DNA of 64,000 bases from an uncultured Lachnospiraceae bacterium (GTDB taxonomy: Bacteria > Bacillota > Clostridia > Lachnospirales > Lachnospiraceae): NCBI GenBank assembly GCA_910578345.1, contig CAJTRA010000001.1:230115-294114 (forward strand), in the 5' to 3' direction. The notes below the pieces were generated by a model. The model was not told where the DNA came from, searched no databases, and worked only from the letters and a program-made list of their open reading frames with translations. The translations under genes were made by a program, and so were the position numbers. Below are positions 51,671 through 60,844 of this stretch, piece by piece. The number at the start of each line of letters is the position of its first letter. Positions within the stretch are counted from its first letter, which is position 1.

Positions 51671-53079
51671 TTCGAGCCTTTCCCTGTCAGCACCACCCAT
51701 ACTGTCTGAAAAAGGATCTTGATATCCAGTCCCAGCGACCAGTTATCAATGTATTCCAGATCCAGCTTGACTACCTCGTCAAAATCCACGATCTCACTGC
51801 GGCCGCTGATCTGCCAGAGCCCGGTGAGCCCCGGCGTCATGCTGATCCGTCTTCTATAATGGGAATTGTACTGTTCAAACTCATCTTCCGTAGGCGGCCG
51901 GGTTCCCACCAGGCTCATATCGCCTTTGACGATGTTGAAGAACTGCGGCAGTTCATCGATGCTTGTCTTACGGATAAACTTGCCTACTTTCGTGATCCGC
52001 GGATCATTCTCCATCTTAAACATCAGACCCTGGATCTCATTTTGCGCCTCCAGTTCCTTCCTGCGCTCCTCTGCATCCAGATACATGGACCGGAATTTGT
52101 AGATCTTAAAGCGCCGGCCGTTCTTCCCGATCCTGGTCTGCGCAAAGAGAATCGGTCCTGGAGAGTCAATGCGGATCGCCAGGGCAACAAAAGGCATAAC
52201 GACCGCCGTAATCATAAGCCCGACAAGCCCGCCCGCAATATCGATCAGACGCTTTATGGCCATTCTTCTGTAATCGACATGATTGATCGAGTATGTCACC
52301 ACCGTATACCCTGCGAAACTGCCCACCCGGATCTCCTTCTGCGGTCCCTCGATCACGTCTATATTATAATGGCAGGCAATCCCCATGGATTCCAGATCAT
52401 AGATGATATGTTTCACATACCGCTTATTTCCTTCCGGCAGATGAATGAACACCTCGTCAAGCGGCATCTGTCTGGCCACCTCCAACACATCGCTGCCGTC
52501 CGCCGTCACCTCGATCCCTTCGATCACTTCGCCTTTCCTGTCTGCATCCACACAGGCAAGCGCTACGATCTCATAGTCGATATCCATATATTCTTTTAAC
52601 TGGACAATTGTCTTCTCAAGCGCCGCCGCCTTTGTGATCACCATAATCTTGACGACATTGGACTTCGAAGTGAAATAAGCCCGCAGGATCTTTTTCATCA
52701 GAAGACGCACCAGCCAGACGATCAACACATCAAAAACGAAGAAATAGCCCATGACCAGTCTGGAGAAGTCGAAACTCCGCTGGATCATAAACAGAAAACA
52801 CTGCAGGGAGAGCACCATAAAGAGATTAAATTTCAGCACCGCCATAAATTCTACGAAAATACCGCGTAGCAGAAATTCCCGGTTCCAGTCTAACAGAAAG
52901 CTGTAGATCACGCAAAACAGCAGAAAGCAGACACACCCCAGGAAATGCAGTTCCGGTTCCATGACCCGCCTGAATTTCTGATAGCGCAGTAAAATTGCCA
53001 GGATATATGCGGTTGTTATGCTGAGCAGATCTGTAAACAGCAGACAGTAGCTCTCTATGATCTTCTTTTTCTGGTTCAT
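51667..53079 (-). CDS. polyprenyl-phosphate sugar-1-phosphate transferase (WbaP/CpsE-type priming enzyme)
   Basis: A 470-residue membrane protein with four helices in residues 10-130, a Rossmann-like middle (NVVKIMVITKAAAL near 150), a further hydrophobic stretch near 280, and the C-terminal catalytic domain: KRLIDIAGGLVGLM, ILFAQTRIGKNGRRFKIYKF, TSIDELPQFFNIVKGDMSLV near 370 and MTPGLTGLWQISGRSE near 420. The Asp-Glu dyad in IDELPQ is the catalytic pair. It transfers a hexose-1-phosphate, often galactose or glucose, to undecaprenyl phosphate, starting a repeat unit. AGAGG lies before the ATG, and a hairpin (53096-53120) lies just upstream of it. Confidence 0.92.
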   Translation of the reverse strand: MNQKKKIIESYCLLFTDLLSITTAYILAILLRYQKFRRVMEPELHFLGCVCFLLFCVIYSFLLDWNREFLLRGIFVEFMAVLKFNLFMVLSLQCFLFMIQRSFDFSRLVMGYFFVFDVLIVWLVRLLMKKILRAYFTSKSNVVKIMVITKAAALEKTIVQLKEYMDIDYEIVALACVDADRKGEVIEGIEVTADGSDVLEVARQMPLDEVFIHLPEGNKRYVKHIIYDLESMGIACHYNIDVIEGPQKEIRVGSFAGYTVVTYSINHVDYRRMAIKRLIDIAGGLVGLMITAVVMPFVALAIRIDSPGPILFAQTRIGKNGRRFKIYKFRSMYLDAEERRKELEAQNEIQGLMFKMENDPRITKVGKFIRKTSIDELPQFFNIVKGDMSLVGTRPPTEDEFEQYNSHYRRRISMTPGLTGLWQISGRSEIVDFDEVVKLDLEYIDNWSLGLDIKILFQTVWVVLTGKGSK

Positions 53080-53095
53080 ACTTACCTCTACGTGA

Positions 53096-53120
53096 ATATT
53101 GCTGACTGTGACTGCAATAT
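53096..53120 (-). repeat. intergenic hairpin upstream of the priming transferase gene
   Basis: ATATTGC (53096-53102) with GCAATAT (53114-53120), loop TGACTGTGACT, ending about 10 bases before the AGAGG binding site of the gene at 51667. No U-tract. Its sequence does not match hairpin family 2, although its position is the same. Confidence 0.45.
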
Positions 53121-53153
53121 CCCTGAATACCTAATGGAAGTAGAATAACACTT

Positions 53154-54380
53154 TTACGGCTGATTATCAAGTTTCTGCACTGGCAGGAAATAACTCCCCA
53201 TCATCATCATCAGGAAATTTCTCCCGATATAAACAGAGATCAGATGCGCTTCCACCACCGTATAGACGGCCATGACCACAAACACTACCAGACCGCAGGC
53301 GTCCCTTCGCTGATACATCTTCCACAGCAGAGCAAGCTGTGCCAGCACATAGAGAAGGCCCGGCACAATCCCATATCGGTAGAACAGCTTCACCCAGCCC
53401 ATATCAAAATAATGCTTCCTGTTTTCCGGTTCTGAAAAAAGCGACCAGGTCTGGATCATGCCGTCCTTCCGCTGCGTCTCCGTCAAGGACTTGATTCTGC
53501 CGCTGATCTGCTGGTCAATCTTACCCAATGCCACAATATGCTGGTTATCATACGGATTCAGATAGAAGAACTCATTCCACTGCGCCTCCCGCACCCGCTG
53601 GGCACAGACCGCAGCATCTACAGAAAACCCAATGCAGACCGCAAACACCAGCAGACCGCACAAGTATGCGATCCTCCCTTTCTGCAGGAATCTGCAATAG
53701 CGCATCGCACAGGCTCCCGCAAGGAATGCCGTCGTGATCAGCATACTCGTCTTAGACCCGGCCAGCTTGTAAACCCCCGCGTTTAACAGCATCAGGAACA
53801 AGTAACTATACCATTTCATCTGCTCGAAATAGACATAAGTCCCCATCGCCGCCAGCATCAGAAACATACAGGCAAGCGCATTCGGATGCCCCATGCCAAG
53901 CGTATATCTGGTCTCCTCTGTCGGCTCGACCCCGATATAGAGTGTCGTCTCCGCAGATTCCCGTCCGTAAGCCTGTGTCAGGCTGATCTCGCCATAAATA
54001 CCCGATACCGAGAGCAGGACGATCACTGTGCAGCCTGCCAGCGTCACATAGAACGCATAGCGGAGCATCTGTCTTAACGGAATCTCCTTGCATGCCGCCA
54101 CAAAAGTAACCAGCCGGATCAGATCGTTTCCTCCCGTCACCCGATAAGATATCACTCCGATCAGCTCCAGAAACAGGATCACTCCCCATTCCTTTCCTGT
54201 GTAAGCCGTCAGCAGCATTTTCAAGAAAAAGAGCAGAAATGTCACCTGGAACAGGCGCCCTTCGATCGGGTTGGTATAATTACTCTTATCGACGATCACA
54301 ATGATCAGCTCCATGGTCAATCCAATATAGAACAGATACCACGGCAATCTGCTTTTCCTGATCTTATGGTATAATTCCAT
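53154..54380 (-). CDS. Wzy-like O-antigen polymerase membrane protein
   Basis: A 408-residue protein with about eleven hydrophobic helices. TLGMGHPNALACMFLMLAAMG near residue 180 matches the polymerase at 39971 and lies at the start of the large extracytoplasmic loop region, while the acidic stretch SVDAAVCAQRVREAQWNEFF near 255 forms an external loop. Wzy proteins have this low-similarity helical build. It follows the GT17-like gene after a 121-base gap that carries a hairpin array, and is followed by the priming transferase after 74 bases. Assignment rests on topology, size and context. Confidence 0.75.
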   Translation of the reverse strand: MELYHKIRKSRLPWYLFYIGLTMELIIVIVDKSNYTNPIEGRLFQVTFLLFFLKMLLTAYTGKEWGVILFLELIGVISYRVTGGNDLIRLVTFVAACKEIPLRQMLRYAFYVTLAGCTVIVLLSVSGIYGEISLTQAYGRESAETTLYIGVEPTEETRYTLGMGHPNALACMFLMLAAMGTYVYFEQMKWYSYLFLMLLNAGVYKLAGSKTSMLITTAFLAGACAMRYCRFLQKGRIAYLCGLLVFAVCIGFSVDAAVCAQRVREAQWNEFFYLNPYDNQHIVALGKIDQQISGRIKSLTETQRKDGMIQTWSLFSEPENRKHYFDMGWVKLFYRYGIVPGLLYVLAQLALLWKMYQRRDACGLVVFVVMAVYTVVEAHLISVYIGRNFLMMMMGSYFLPVQKLDNQP

Positions 54381-54404
54381 AAAAACATTCTTCCTTCCCC
54401 GTCA

Positions 54405-54462
54405 TGCCGCCCATGGCGGCACAAACAATCAGTGAGAAGAATCGCTTCCTCTGCGATTCTTC
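54405..54462 (-). repeat. intergenic hairpin array, family 1, copy 3
   Basis: TGCCGCC with GGCGGCA (54405-54411, 54415-54421), then GCACAAACAATCAGTG, then GAAGAATCGC with GCGATTCTTC (54436-54445, 54453-54462), followed by GGTGTGAAGCTT. Copy 1 has GCACAAACAATCCGTG and TGTGTGAAGCTT in the same places, with a different stem sequence that still pairs. It lies in the 121-base gap between the GT17-like and Wzy-like genes. Confidence 0.65.
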
Positions 54463-54501
54463 GGTGTGAAGCTTCTGCTGTGCGCATCCGGTCTGCCTGG
54501 A

Positions 54502-55443
54502 TCACCTATGTATCCTGTGCCGTACTGCTCCATGCGCCTTACGCAGCCACTGCATCGCTGTCAATCTCATCTTCTTCCACGCGATCCCCGTCCTGCTCAC
54601 TTTAGGGGCGATCAAAAAGGCGTACTCCTCCTGATGCTCCCGCAGATACTCAGGATAGCTCTCATCGATCGGCACCCGCACAAACCTGGCATTGCGGCCG
54701 AAAATATCCTCACCGCACAGAAGTCTGTCCACTGCCTCATTCAAATAACGTGACTTATTGTATTCCTGATGGGCCGCCGCCTGCACTTTCACGCCGATCC
54801 TTTTGGCCACATCCCGCTCTCCGTCTCCGCCCATATAACCGAAATGCCATCCTCCGTCTTTCACCCGCACACTCCGGGGATCATTTACCGACACTTCCCG
54901 CAGGAAGACGATCCCCTCCGGCGGCAGACTGCCAAAACTGCAGATTTTTGTGCCCAGCCACTGTTTGTGTTCTATCCCTGGGAATTCTCCGGTGATGGAA
55001 AGCAGATTCCCTGAGATCTCCTCCATATTCAGAAAGCAGTAGAACATCCTCTGTGCCAGGTGATAGATCTTGCCTGGATCAAACGCATTAAGCACCTTCT
55101 GCAGCGTTTCCGGATTCGGGATCTCATCCACATCGCTGAAAATAACAATATCATCAGCTTTACAACCCGTCATCCCCCGGATCAACTGATTCTTCTGGTA
55201 CTTGTCCCTCTCGTGGGTCGTCACACCGCTCATGGGTGAATCTTCCACCGCCACGTAAATGATCTTATCTTCAAACTCAGCAAACATCTTCCTGTTCTTA
55301 GCAAAGATCATCTCCTTAGGCTCCCCAGAAAACGTCACCGTGGATTCCTCCAGCACGAACTTGTCCACATACGGCGACATGATCTGCATTCTGAGCTTCA
55401 AGATATCCAGTTCATTAAAAAAAGGAATACAATCATAAATCAT
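54502..55443 (-). CDS. GT17-like glycosyltransferase (beta-1,4-N-acetylglucosaminyltransferase family)
   Basis: A 313-residue protein. MIYDCIPFFNELDILKLRM, YVDKFVLEESTVTFSGEPKE near residue 25, ERDKYQKNQLIRG near 79, DIVIFSDVDEIPNPE near 98 (the DxD region) and VKDGGWHFGYMGG near 200 all match bacterial GT17/MGAT3-like proteins. The family is a GT-A enzyme that in animals adds bisecting GlcNAc; bacterial members act in surface glycans. AAGGAG lies 10 bases before the ATG. It begins 19 bases after the DUF5672 gene. Confidence 0.85.
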   Translation of the reverse strand: MIYDCIPFFNELDILKLRMQIMSPYVDKFVLEESTVTFSGEPKEMIFAKNRKMFAEFEDKIIYVAVEDSPMSGVTTHERDKYQKNQLIRGMTGCKADDIVIFSDVDEIPNPETLQKVLNAFDPGKIYHLAQRMFYCFLNMEEISGNLLSITGEFPGIEHKQWLGTKICSFGSLPPEGIVFLREVSVNDPRSVRVKDGGWHFGYMGGDGERDVAKRIGVKVQAAAHQEYNKSRYLNEAVDRLLCGEDIFGRNARFVRVPIDESYPEYLREHQEEYAFLIAPKVSRTGIAWKKMRLTAMQWLRKAHGAVRHRIHR

Positions 55444-55462
55444 CCCAGCCTGACTCCTTATG

Positions 55463-56221
55463 CTATTTCCTGCATTTCCGCCAGAATAACAGCGGCCTTA
55501 CCATATCTTTCCCCTTCTGCCATCTGACCTTCCACGGATTCACGAACTTCGGATACTGCGCATTCCGTCCCCGCCATTTATGGAAGAGAAACGGAGATTC
55601 CACATCCATAATCTCCGGGATCATATGCTCATGCCCAAAGTATTTCGCCACCTCGATCGGCGCAAACTTCATGCCCGCATCCTCGATTACATTCTTATAT
55701 TTACAGCACAGGAACGTATCTTCATTGTAGTTCCCGTCCTCCATCTTCTCCCACTTTAATCCCGCTTTCTTCGGGAAATCCAGCAGACGCTTACTGCGGA
55801 TGGAAACGCTGTTCCCCACCCGGCAGATCTGCCCCTTCGCATCGCGGTAAGCATAATCGTTCGTTGGAAGAGGCCAGGGCGAACCGATATAATCATACGC
55901 TAAGAATTCCTTCCGCCAGCTCTCCGGGTGTACAACGAAACCGTCCGCGTGGACAAGCAGCATATAATCCGTATGAATGTGCTCCCCCAACTCATAGACC
56001 ATCTTATAGTTGAATTTATCAATGTTATCCAGTTTAGACGTGTGGGAATACCGTATCGTCTTCGGCAGCCCAAACGGCTTCCTGTGGGTGATCAACACCA
56101 CATCCCCGAAATCGATCCTGCGCATACTGTATTCCATCGCCCTGATCGTCTCATAGAGGTCCACACTCGTCATCGCCGCCAGGGTGACACTTGGCAGTTG
56201 TAATCTGTCCTTATCTTTCAT
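55463..56221 (-). CDS. DUF5672 putative glycosyltransferase
   Basis: A 252-residue protein. LPSVTLAAMTSVDLYETIRAM at residues 9-29, SHTSKLDNIDKFNYKMVYEL near 60, YMLLVHADGFVVHPESW near 86 and NEDTFLCCKYKNVIEDAGM near 167 match DUF5672, a GT-A-type family found in surface-glycan loci. The HADG block sits where a DxD would be. Donor and acceptor are unknown. It sits between a DUF6056-type membrane gene and the GT17-like gene, an association seen in other Firmicutes glycan loci. Confidence 0.8.
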   Translation of the reverse strand: MKDKDRLQLPSVTLAAMTSVDLYETIRAMEYSMRRIDFGDVVLITHRKPFGLPKTIRYSHTSKLDNIDKFNYKMVYELGEHIHTDYMLLVHADGFVVHPESWRKEFLAYDYIGSPWPLPTNDYAYRDAKGQICRVGNSVSIRSKRLLDFPKKAGLKWEKMEDGNYNEDTFLCCKYKNVIEDAGMKFAPIEVAKYFGHEHMIPEIMDVESPFLFHKWRGRNAQYPKFVNPWKVRWQKGKDMVRPLLFWRKCRK

Positions 56222-56259
56222 TCCTTCTTATCCTTTTCCCGGCATTCTCTTACTTCCCG

Positions 56260-57843
56260 TCAGTCCACAATCTTCACATACGCCTTATGGTAATACTGCA
56301 TCACCGCCAGATTCAGCCAGTTCTCAGCATCCTGCGTCAGATCGTTGAAATCAAAAAGCGCGGGCCGGACAGAATAAGGCTTAAGCTCCACATCCACGAT
56401 CATTTCATCGGTGTAGATCTCATGCCGCGCTATAGCCTCCGCATAGAAAGTCTCTGCCTCCCCGTTGCATAAAGAACGCAGCGCGGAGATACTCGCATAG
56501 GTATTCTTATCTGCCGTAAAGACCCACATGACAAGCGCAAGCAGCAGACAGAGCGCCGTCATCCTCCCCCGCGTCTTTTCCAGAAAGGCGCCAAACGTCT
56601 CTCCAGCCGCCTCATAAGATCTCCTGTGCGCAAAATGCCCCATCCAGTAGGCGCTCACCATGATCAGGCACAGATAATATACCATCTGAATGATATTATC
56701 GATCCGTGACAGCCCCACCATACCGATCGCATACAGCGTGGGGGTAAACATGGCCGACAGCACGCTAAACGCGCCGACCGTCACCCAGACGGGATGCCTG
56801 AACTCTCTCTTAGAACGCTTCATCATCTTCCACAGCACAGGAAGCAGCGCAAGCCAGATCAGAAGAACAAAGGCCGGCGTCCAGCGGATGATGAAAACCA
56901 CTGCATGATAAAAAGACAGAAGGATCGCCTTCACTGCCGAGTACCCTTCGTCCAGATCCATGCTGCCCCGTCTCGTATTGCCCGGCGCCATGACATTGAC
57001 CAGAAATCCTGCGCTGCCTGCCAGGAAAGGAAGTACTGTCATCAGAAGCTTCTTTCGGTTGACTACTACCGCATAGAGCACAAGCAGCGCCAGAAGGATC
57101 TCCGCCTGCAGCCCCGTCACCAGATTGCCGCCGCCCACAACGACTGCCAGAACACAGGCCAAAAGACACAAAAACACCTCTTTTGCCCTTTTTTGTGTCC
57201 ACAGACCCGCCGACACCGCCGCCAGTCCGAAAAACCAGACCGACTGCATCAATACATAATGCGTCGCCCCATTATACCAGTAGATTCCCTCGAAAGGCGC
57301 TTCTAACACCTGATAAAACATAAAAAGCGCCAGAAACATGACAAAACTGCTGCCTGAGGCATCCGCGCCCAGCCACTTTCTTAAAATATGTCTGCCCAGG
57401 ACAAATGTGGAAGAGGCGAACATCCCGACCATCAGCAGCGGAACCACCCAGGCGATCTCATACTTAAAGTTCATCGGACACAACGCCATCAGAAAGCAGG
57501 AGATGAACGTTCCCTGCCACTCCATATAGAACTCCATGTTCTGCTTCCAGGCCTCCTGCACCGATTCCATGAAAGAACCTGTCGCCATCCATACATCATG
57601 TACTCTTCTGCCATAATCATAATCGTCGATGCACATCACATTGTAACGGCCAAGCCACAGCAGCGGGAGCAGCGCCGCCGCCAGCAGGATCCCCGCATAG
57701 ACCGCCATTCTCTTCATAGATATCCCCGCGATCCTGTCTGCGAGCTTCCCCGAAATCTTCCGAAACGCCCTGCAGGCTCTTTCATACCTGTTTTCTTTGT
57801 TCTTTTCTTCCTTCATGCCCATGCAAATCTCTATCCCTCTCAT
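56260..57843 (-). CDS. DUF6056-like polytopic membrane protein, GT-C candidate
   Basis: A 527-residue protein with about eleven membrane helices. The first is near residue 50, followed by VMCIDDYDYGRRVHDVW near 70 (acidic extracytoplasmic loop as in GT-C enzymes), MEWQGTFISCFLMAL near 107 and WYNGATHYVLMQSVWF near 190, which are DUF6056 features. A short soluble N-terminus is Lys/Glu-rich; in-frame ATGs at codons 8 and 10 are possible alternative starts. A C-terminal external domain follows the last helix. It may add a sugar from polyprenyl phosphate or act as a transporter; neither is shown. Confidence 0.65.
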   Translation of the reverse strand: MRGIEICMGMKEEKNKENRYERACRAFRKISGKLADRIAGISMKRMAVYAGILLAAALLPLLWLGRYNVMCIDDYDYGRRVHDVWMATGSFMESVQEAWKQNMEFYMEWQGTFISCFLMALCPMNFKYEIAWVVPLLMVGMFASSTFVLGRHILRKWLGADASGSSFVMFLALFMFYQVLEAPFEGIYWYNGATHYVLMQSVWFFGLAAVSAGLWTQKRAKEVFLCLLACVLAVVVGGGNLVTGLQAEILLALLVLYAVVVNRKKLLMTVLPFLAGSAGFLVNVMAPGNTRRGSMDLDEGYSAVKAILLSFYHAVVFIIRWTPAFVLLIWLALLPVLWKMMKRSKREFRHPVWVTVGAFSVLSAMFTPTLYAIGMVGLSRIDNIIQMVYYLCLIMVSAYWMGHFAHRRSYEAAGETFGAFLEKTRGRMTALCLLLALVMWVFTADKNTYASISALRSLCNGEAETFYAEAIARHEIYTDEMIVDVELKPYSVRPALFDFNDLTQDAENWLNLAVMQYYHKAYVKIVD

Positions 57844-57915
57844 CCAATGTCATTTCGTTAATCCTATGCGCAGCGTCTGACATGATATAGTTCTCCTGAT
57901 GGCCGTTGGAATGCG

Positions 57916-58965
57916 TCAGCGCTTAACGAAGTTCTCCACAAGCCTCTTACTTCTTCTCTGCACCCCTCTGGCAATCTTCGCGCAGTACGCTTTCTTATAG
58001 ATATATTGTCCATGAAGCTGCGCTGCTTTTAAGCGGATGCCTTCCGGTCTTACATTGATACGGGCATACTTCGCGGAACGCTTCTTATACGCCTCCAGCT
58101 CTTCTCTGCATTCTTTGGCCGTAAACATCCTGCCTTTTCTGTCCATATAGTGAAACAGGCTGTAGATATTCTGTTCAGAAGCCCAATAACCGTCAGACAC
58201 ATTATGGCGCGCCCAATATTTCGGCGCAATCGCGAATTTTAACGTCTCACTGGTATGCGCCGGCAGACAGGCGAAGGAAGAATTGGACAGCAGAAGATAA
58301 TGCGCATTCTTAAGCGTCACGTAGTCTTTGCCAATATCGAAATGATGCGCCTCGATCCCCGGAAGGATCCTGCCAGCGGTCTTCACGTCGTCCGTGACAA
58401 TCATGAATTCCATGTCCGGACGGATCTTCTTCATCTCTTCGATGCCGTTGAGCCAATACCGGCGGCTGATCAACAGTTCCGGACTCCCCGTATATTCTCC
58501 TCCGCGCATATTGATGATGCAGAGGTTTTCCCTGCTGTACTCATAGGAATCATACTCCGGCTTTACTTTCAGCCATTCCCTGACCTGCGGGAGATATTTG
58601 ATGAAATACGACTCATCCTGCATATTGCCGTAGAGAAGTGTATTGTCTTTCACCCCATGGATCCTGGGATCCGCCCCCGCTACGTAACAGCCGTGCGTGA
58701 GATCATGCCGGGAATTCCCGATAAACAACCTAGTCTCTCTATCGTGATAAACGTCAAACGTCTTCTTTTCTTCCTGGGAAATGGCATGTCCTAAATCCAC
58801 ATCCATGAAATACATGCCCCTGTCACTGTGGATATTGACCGCAAAGCGCTCCTGTCCCGCCGTGCCGAACTCATATCCATTCTCCAGCGCCACCGCCCTT
58901 GCCGTCACATAACAGAATAACTGGTTGCCCAGACCCTGCCCGTCAATAAACTCTGTTCCGATCAT
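57916..58965 (-). CDS. GT11-like fucosyltransferase, divergent
   Basis: A 349-residue protein. The N-terminal EFIDGQGLGNQLFCYVTARAV has the GLGNQL motif of GT11, and ENLCIINMRGGEYTGSPELL near residue 145 is the second motif, but the usual H-x-R-R-G-D-Y is changed to N-M-R-G-G-E-Y. LLLSNSSFACLPAHTSETLK near 225 is the third block. This subfamily is common in Clostridia next to GT11 genes. GDP-fucose as donor is inferred. The C-terminus is Arg/Lys-rich (KIARGVQRRSKRLVENFVKR). It begins 19 bases after the ABC flippase gene. Confidence 0.78.
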   Translation of the reverse strand: MIGTEFIDGQGLGNQLFCYVTARAVALENGYEFGTAGQERFAVNIHSDRGMYFMDVDLGHAISQEEKKTFDVYHDRETRLFIGNSRHDLTHGCYVAGADPRIHGVKDNTLLYGNMQDESYFIKYLPQVREWLKVKPEYDSYEYSRENLCIINMRGGEYTGSPELLISRRYWLNGIEEMKKIRPDMEFMIVTDDVKTAGRILPGIEAHHFDIGKDYVTLKNAHYLLLSNSSFACLPAHTSETLKFAIAPKYWARHNVSDGYWASEQNIYSLFHYMDRKGRMFTAKECREELEAYKKRSAKYARINVRPEGIRLKAAQLHGQYIYKKAYCAKIARGVQRRSKRLVENFVKR

Positions 58966-58984
58966 CGTACCCTGTTTCCCTTTC

Positions 58985-60799
58985 TTAATCTGCCTGCCCG
59001 TTCTCCTGCAGAGTCGTCTTCGTGATCTTCTCGTCTTCCACTTTATAGATCACATCGCATTTCGCGATGGTATTGAGCCTGTGCGCTATGATCACCATAG
59101 TCTTCCTGCCATGGAAACTGTTGATCGCATCCATGACAGCCTGTTCCGTGTCTCCATCCAGCGCAGACGTCGCCTCGTCAAACACAAGGATCTCCGGATT
59201 ATGGTAGAGCGCCCTGGCAATGCCCAGCCGCTGTCTTTGTCCGCCGGATATTCTGACGCCTCTGTCGCCTATGGTAGTATCAAGCCCTTCGGGCAGTTCC
59301 TCCACGAATTCCTTTAACTGCGCCTCCTCCAATACCTCCCAGATCCTCTTGTCATCGATCTTGTCCGCATCGATCCCGAAAGCGATATTATCCCGGATCG
59401 ACTCGTCGATCAGATAGATGGACTGCGGAATGTAACCGATCTTCCCAAGCCACTGCTCATAATGATCGAAAATATTCTCCCCATCACAGGTGATTGTCCC
59501 CGACTGTACCCGCAAAAGCCCCAGCAGAATATCCACGATCGTCGATTTTCCCGCCCCGGAAGGTCCCATGATCCCCACTGACTGTCCCTTTTTCACTTCC
59601 ATATGGGCGTCTGTAAAGATATTCTTCTCCGTATTCGGGTAAGCATACGTGATATGATTAAGCACGATCTTATCCTGCAAGCTGCCGGCAGAAACCCGTT
59701 CCCTGCGCTCCTCTGGCAATCCTGTCACGCTTCCATTGACATCCTGCTTCATATTCGCGGTCAGATTCTCATACAGATAGTCCAGGCAAGGCTGGGAATA
59801 AGCGATCTCCGACAGGTACGTGTTGATCCGGTTCGTTCCCGGCATCACACGGATCGCTGCCACTGCAAAAGCCGACAACTGCGGGATCAGCACACTGACG
59901 TTGCCGCCGCGCAGCATATATACCATGATGAAAAGAAGCATGGATGCCATGAAGATCGTCTCAATCAGAAGCCGCGGCAGATTGTTGAACACCGCATAAT
60001 TTCTGGCTACATCCGCACCGATCGCGCCGCTTTCATAATAGTTGCGCACGAAAAACTCTTCCCGGTGGAGCACTTTGACATCTTTCAATCCATAAATAGA
60101 CTGAATCCTCCACTTGGCAATCCTGGACTGGATCTGCTGATTCCTGTGGCCGATCGTATTCAGACGTGGTTTCAATACTTTCGTGATCATCAGTGTCATA
60201 CCCAGGAAGATAAATAAGACAAACAGACACATGGCCGGACTGACCACCACCAGGACCACGCACAGAGAACCCGCCACCACGATCTCTGTCACCATCTGGA
60301 TCATCACCAGAATCAACTGAAATGCATTCGGAATATCGCTGTCTGTCAACCGGAACACCGTAGGAATATCCGCTCCCAGATACTCTTCATAGGGTCTGTT
60401 TAGAAATTCCCGCATGACACGGCTGATCATCCGGTTACGATTGCGTGTGACAAAGGTATTCTGCACATAAGTCAGGAGGAGCAGGTAGGCATTCTTGACC
60501 ACATACAGCGCGATCAGGGAACCCAGCATGAGGATGATCAACTGTCTGCTCGTCTGGATCTGTAGGAAATCTGTTATCCTGCCGACAATTTCATTCTCCA
60601 TGATCCTCTCCGGATCCATGATGGCCTGTACTACCGGCAGGAGCATCGATACTCCCATCGTCTCCAACAGTCCGCCGATCAGAATAAGCACTGCCAGTCC
60701 CACGATCTGTTTCTTCTGTTTCTTATCAAAAAGATAACTCACCTTCTGGAGCAGAGTCACTTTATTCTCCTGCTTTTCTTCTGTTGCGCGTCTATTCAT
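58985..60799 (-). CDS. ABC-type lipid-linked oligosaccharide flippase (PglK/MsbA-like)
   Basis: ATG at 60799 (MNRRATEEKQENKVTLLQKV) has AAAGGA 9 bases upstream; an upstream in-frame ATG is less likely. About 604 residues: six helices in 25-335 and an ATPase domain with GPSGAGKSTIVDILLGLL, RISGGQRQRLGIARAL, EILVFDEATSALDGDTEQAVM and VIIAHRLNTIAKCD. A 30-residue insert at 355-385 (TGLPEERRERVSAGS) before the ATPase is longer than in the other copies. Third paralogue of the PglK-type family in this window, placed in the block that also has a Wzx. Confidence 0.9.
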   Translation of the reverse strand: MNRRATEEKQENKVTLLQKVSYLFDKKQKKQIVGLAVLILIGGLLETMGVSMLLPVVQAIMDPERIMENEIVGRITDFLQIQTSRQLIILMLGSLIALYVVKNAYLLLLTYVQNTFVTRNRNRMISRVMREFLNRPYEEYLGADIPTVFRLTDSDIPNAFQLILVMIQMVTEIVVAGSLCVVLVVVSPAMCLFVLFIFLGMTLMITKVLKPRLNTIGHRNQQIQSRIAKWRIQSIYGLKDVKVLHREEFFVRNYYESGAIGADVARNYAVFNNLPRLLIETIFMASMLLFIMVYMLRGGNVSVLIPQLSAFAVAAIRVMPGTNRINTYLSEIAYSQPCLDYLYENLTANMKQDVNGSVTGLPEERRERVSAGSLQDKIVLNHITYAYPNTEKNIFTDAHMEVKKGQSVGIMGPSGAGKSTIVDILLGLLRVQSGTITCDGENIFDHYEQWLGKIGYIPQSIYLIDESIRDNIAFGIDADKIDDKRIWEVLEEAQLKEFVEELPEGLDTTIGDRGVRISGGQRQRLGIARALYHNPEILVFDEATSALDGDTEQAVMDAINSFHGRKTMVIIAHRLNTIAKCDVIYKVEDEKITKTTLQENGQAD

Positions 60800-60844
60800 G
60801 AAGCGATTTCCTTTCCCGATTCCCATTCGAAACTTCTCTTTGCA

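Noticed and set aside
51859..52599. Plus-strand open frame of 246 codons antisense to the priming transferase
   Set aside because: It lies opposite the conserved catalytic domain of the transferase and lacks protein-like composition.
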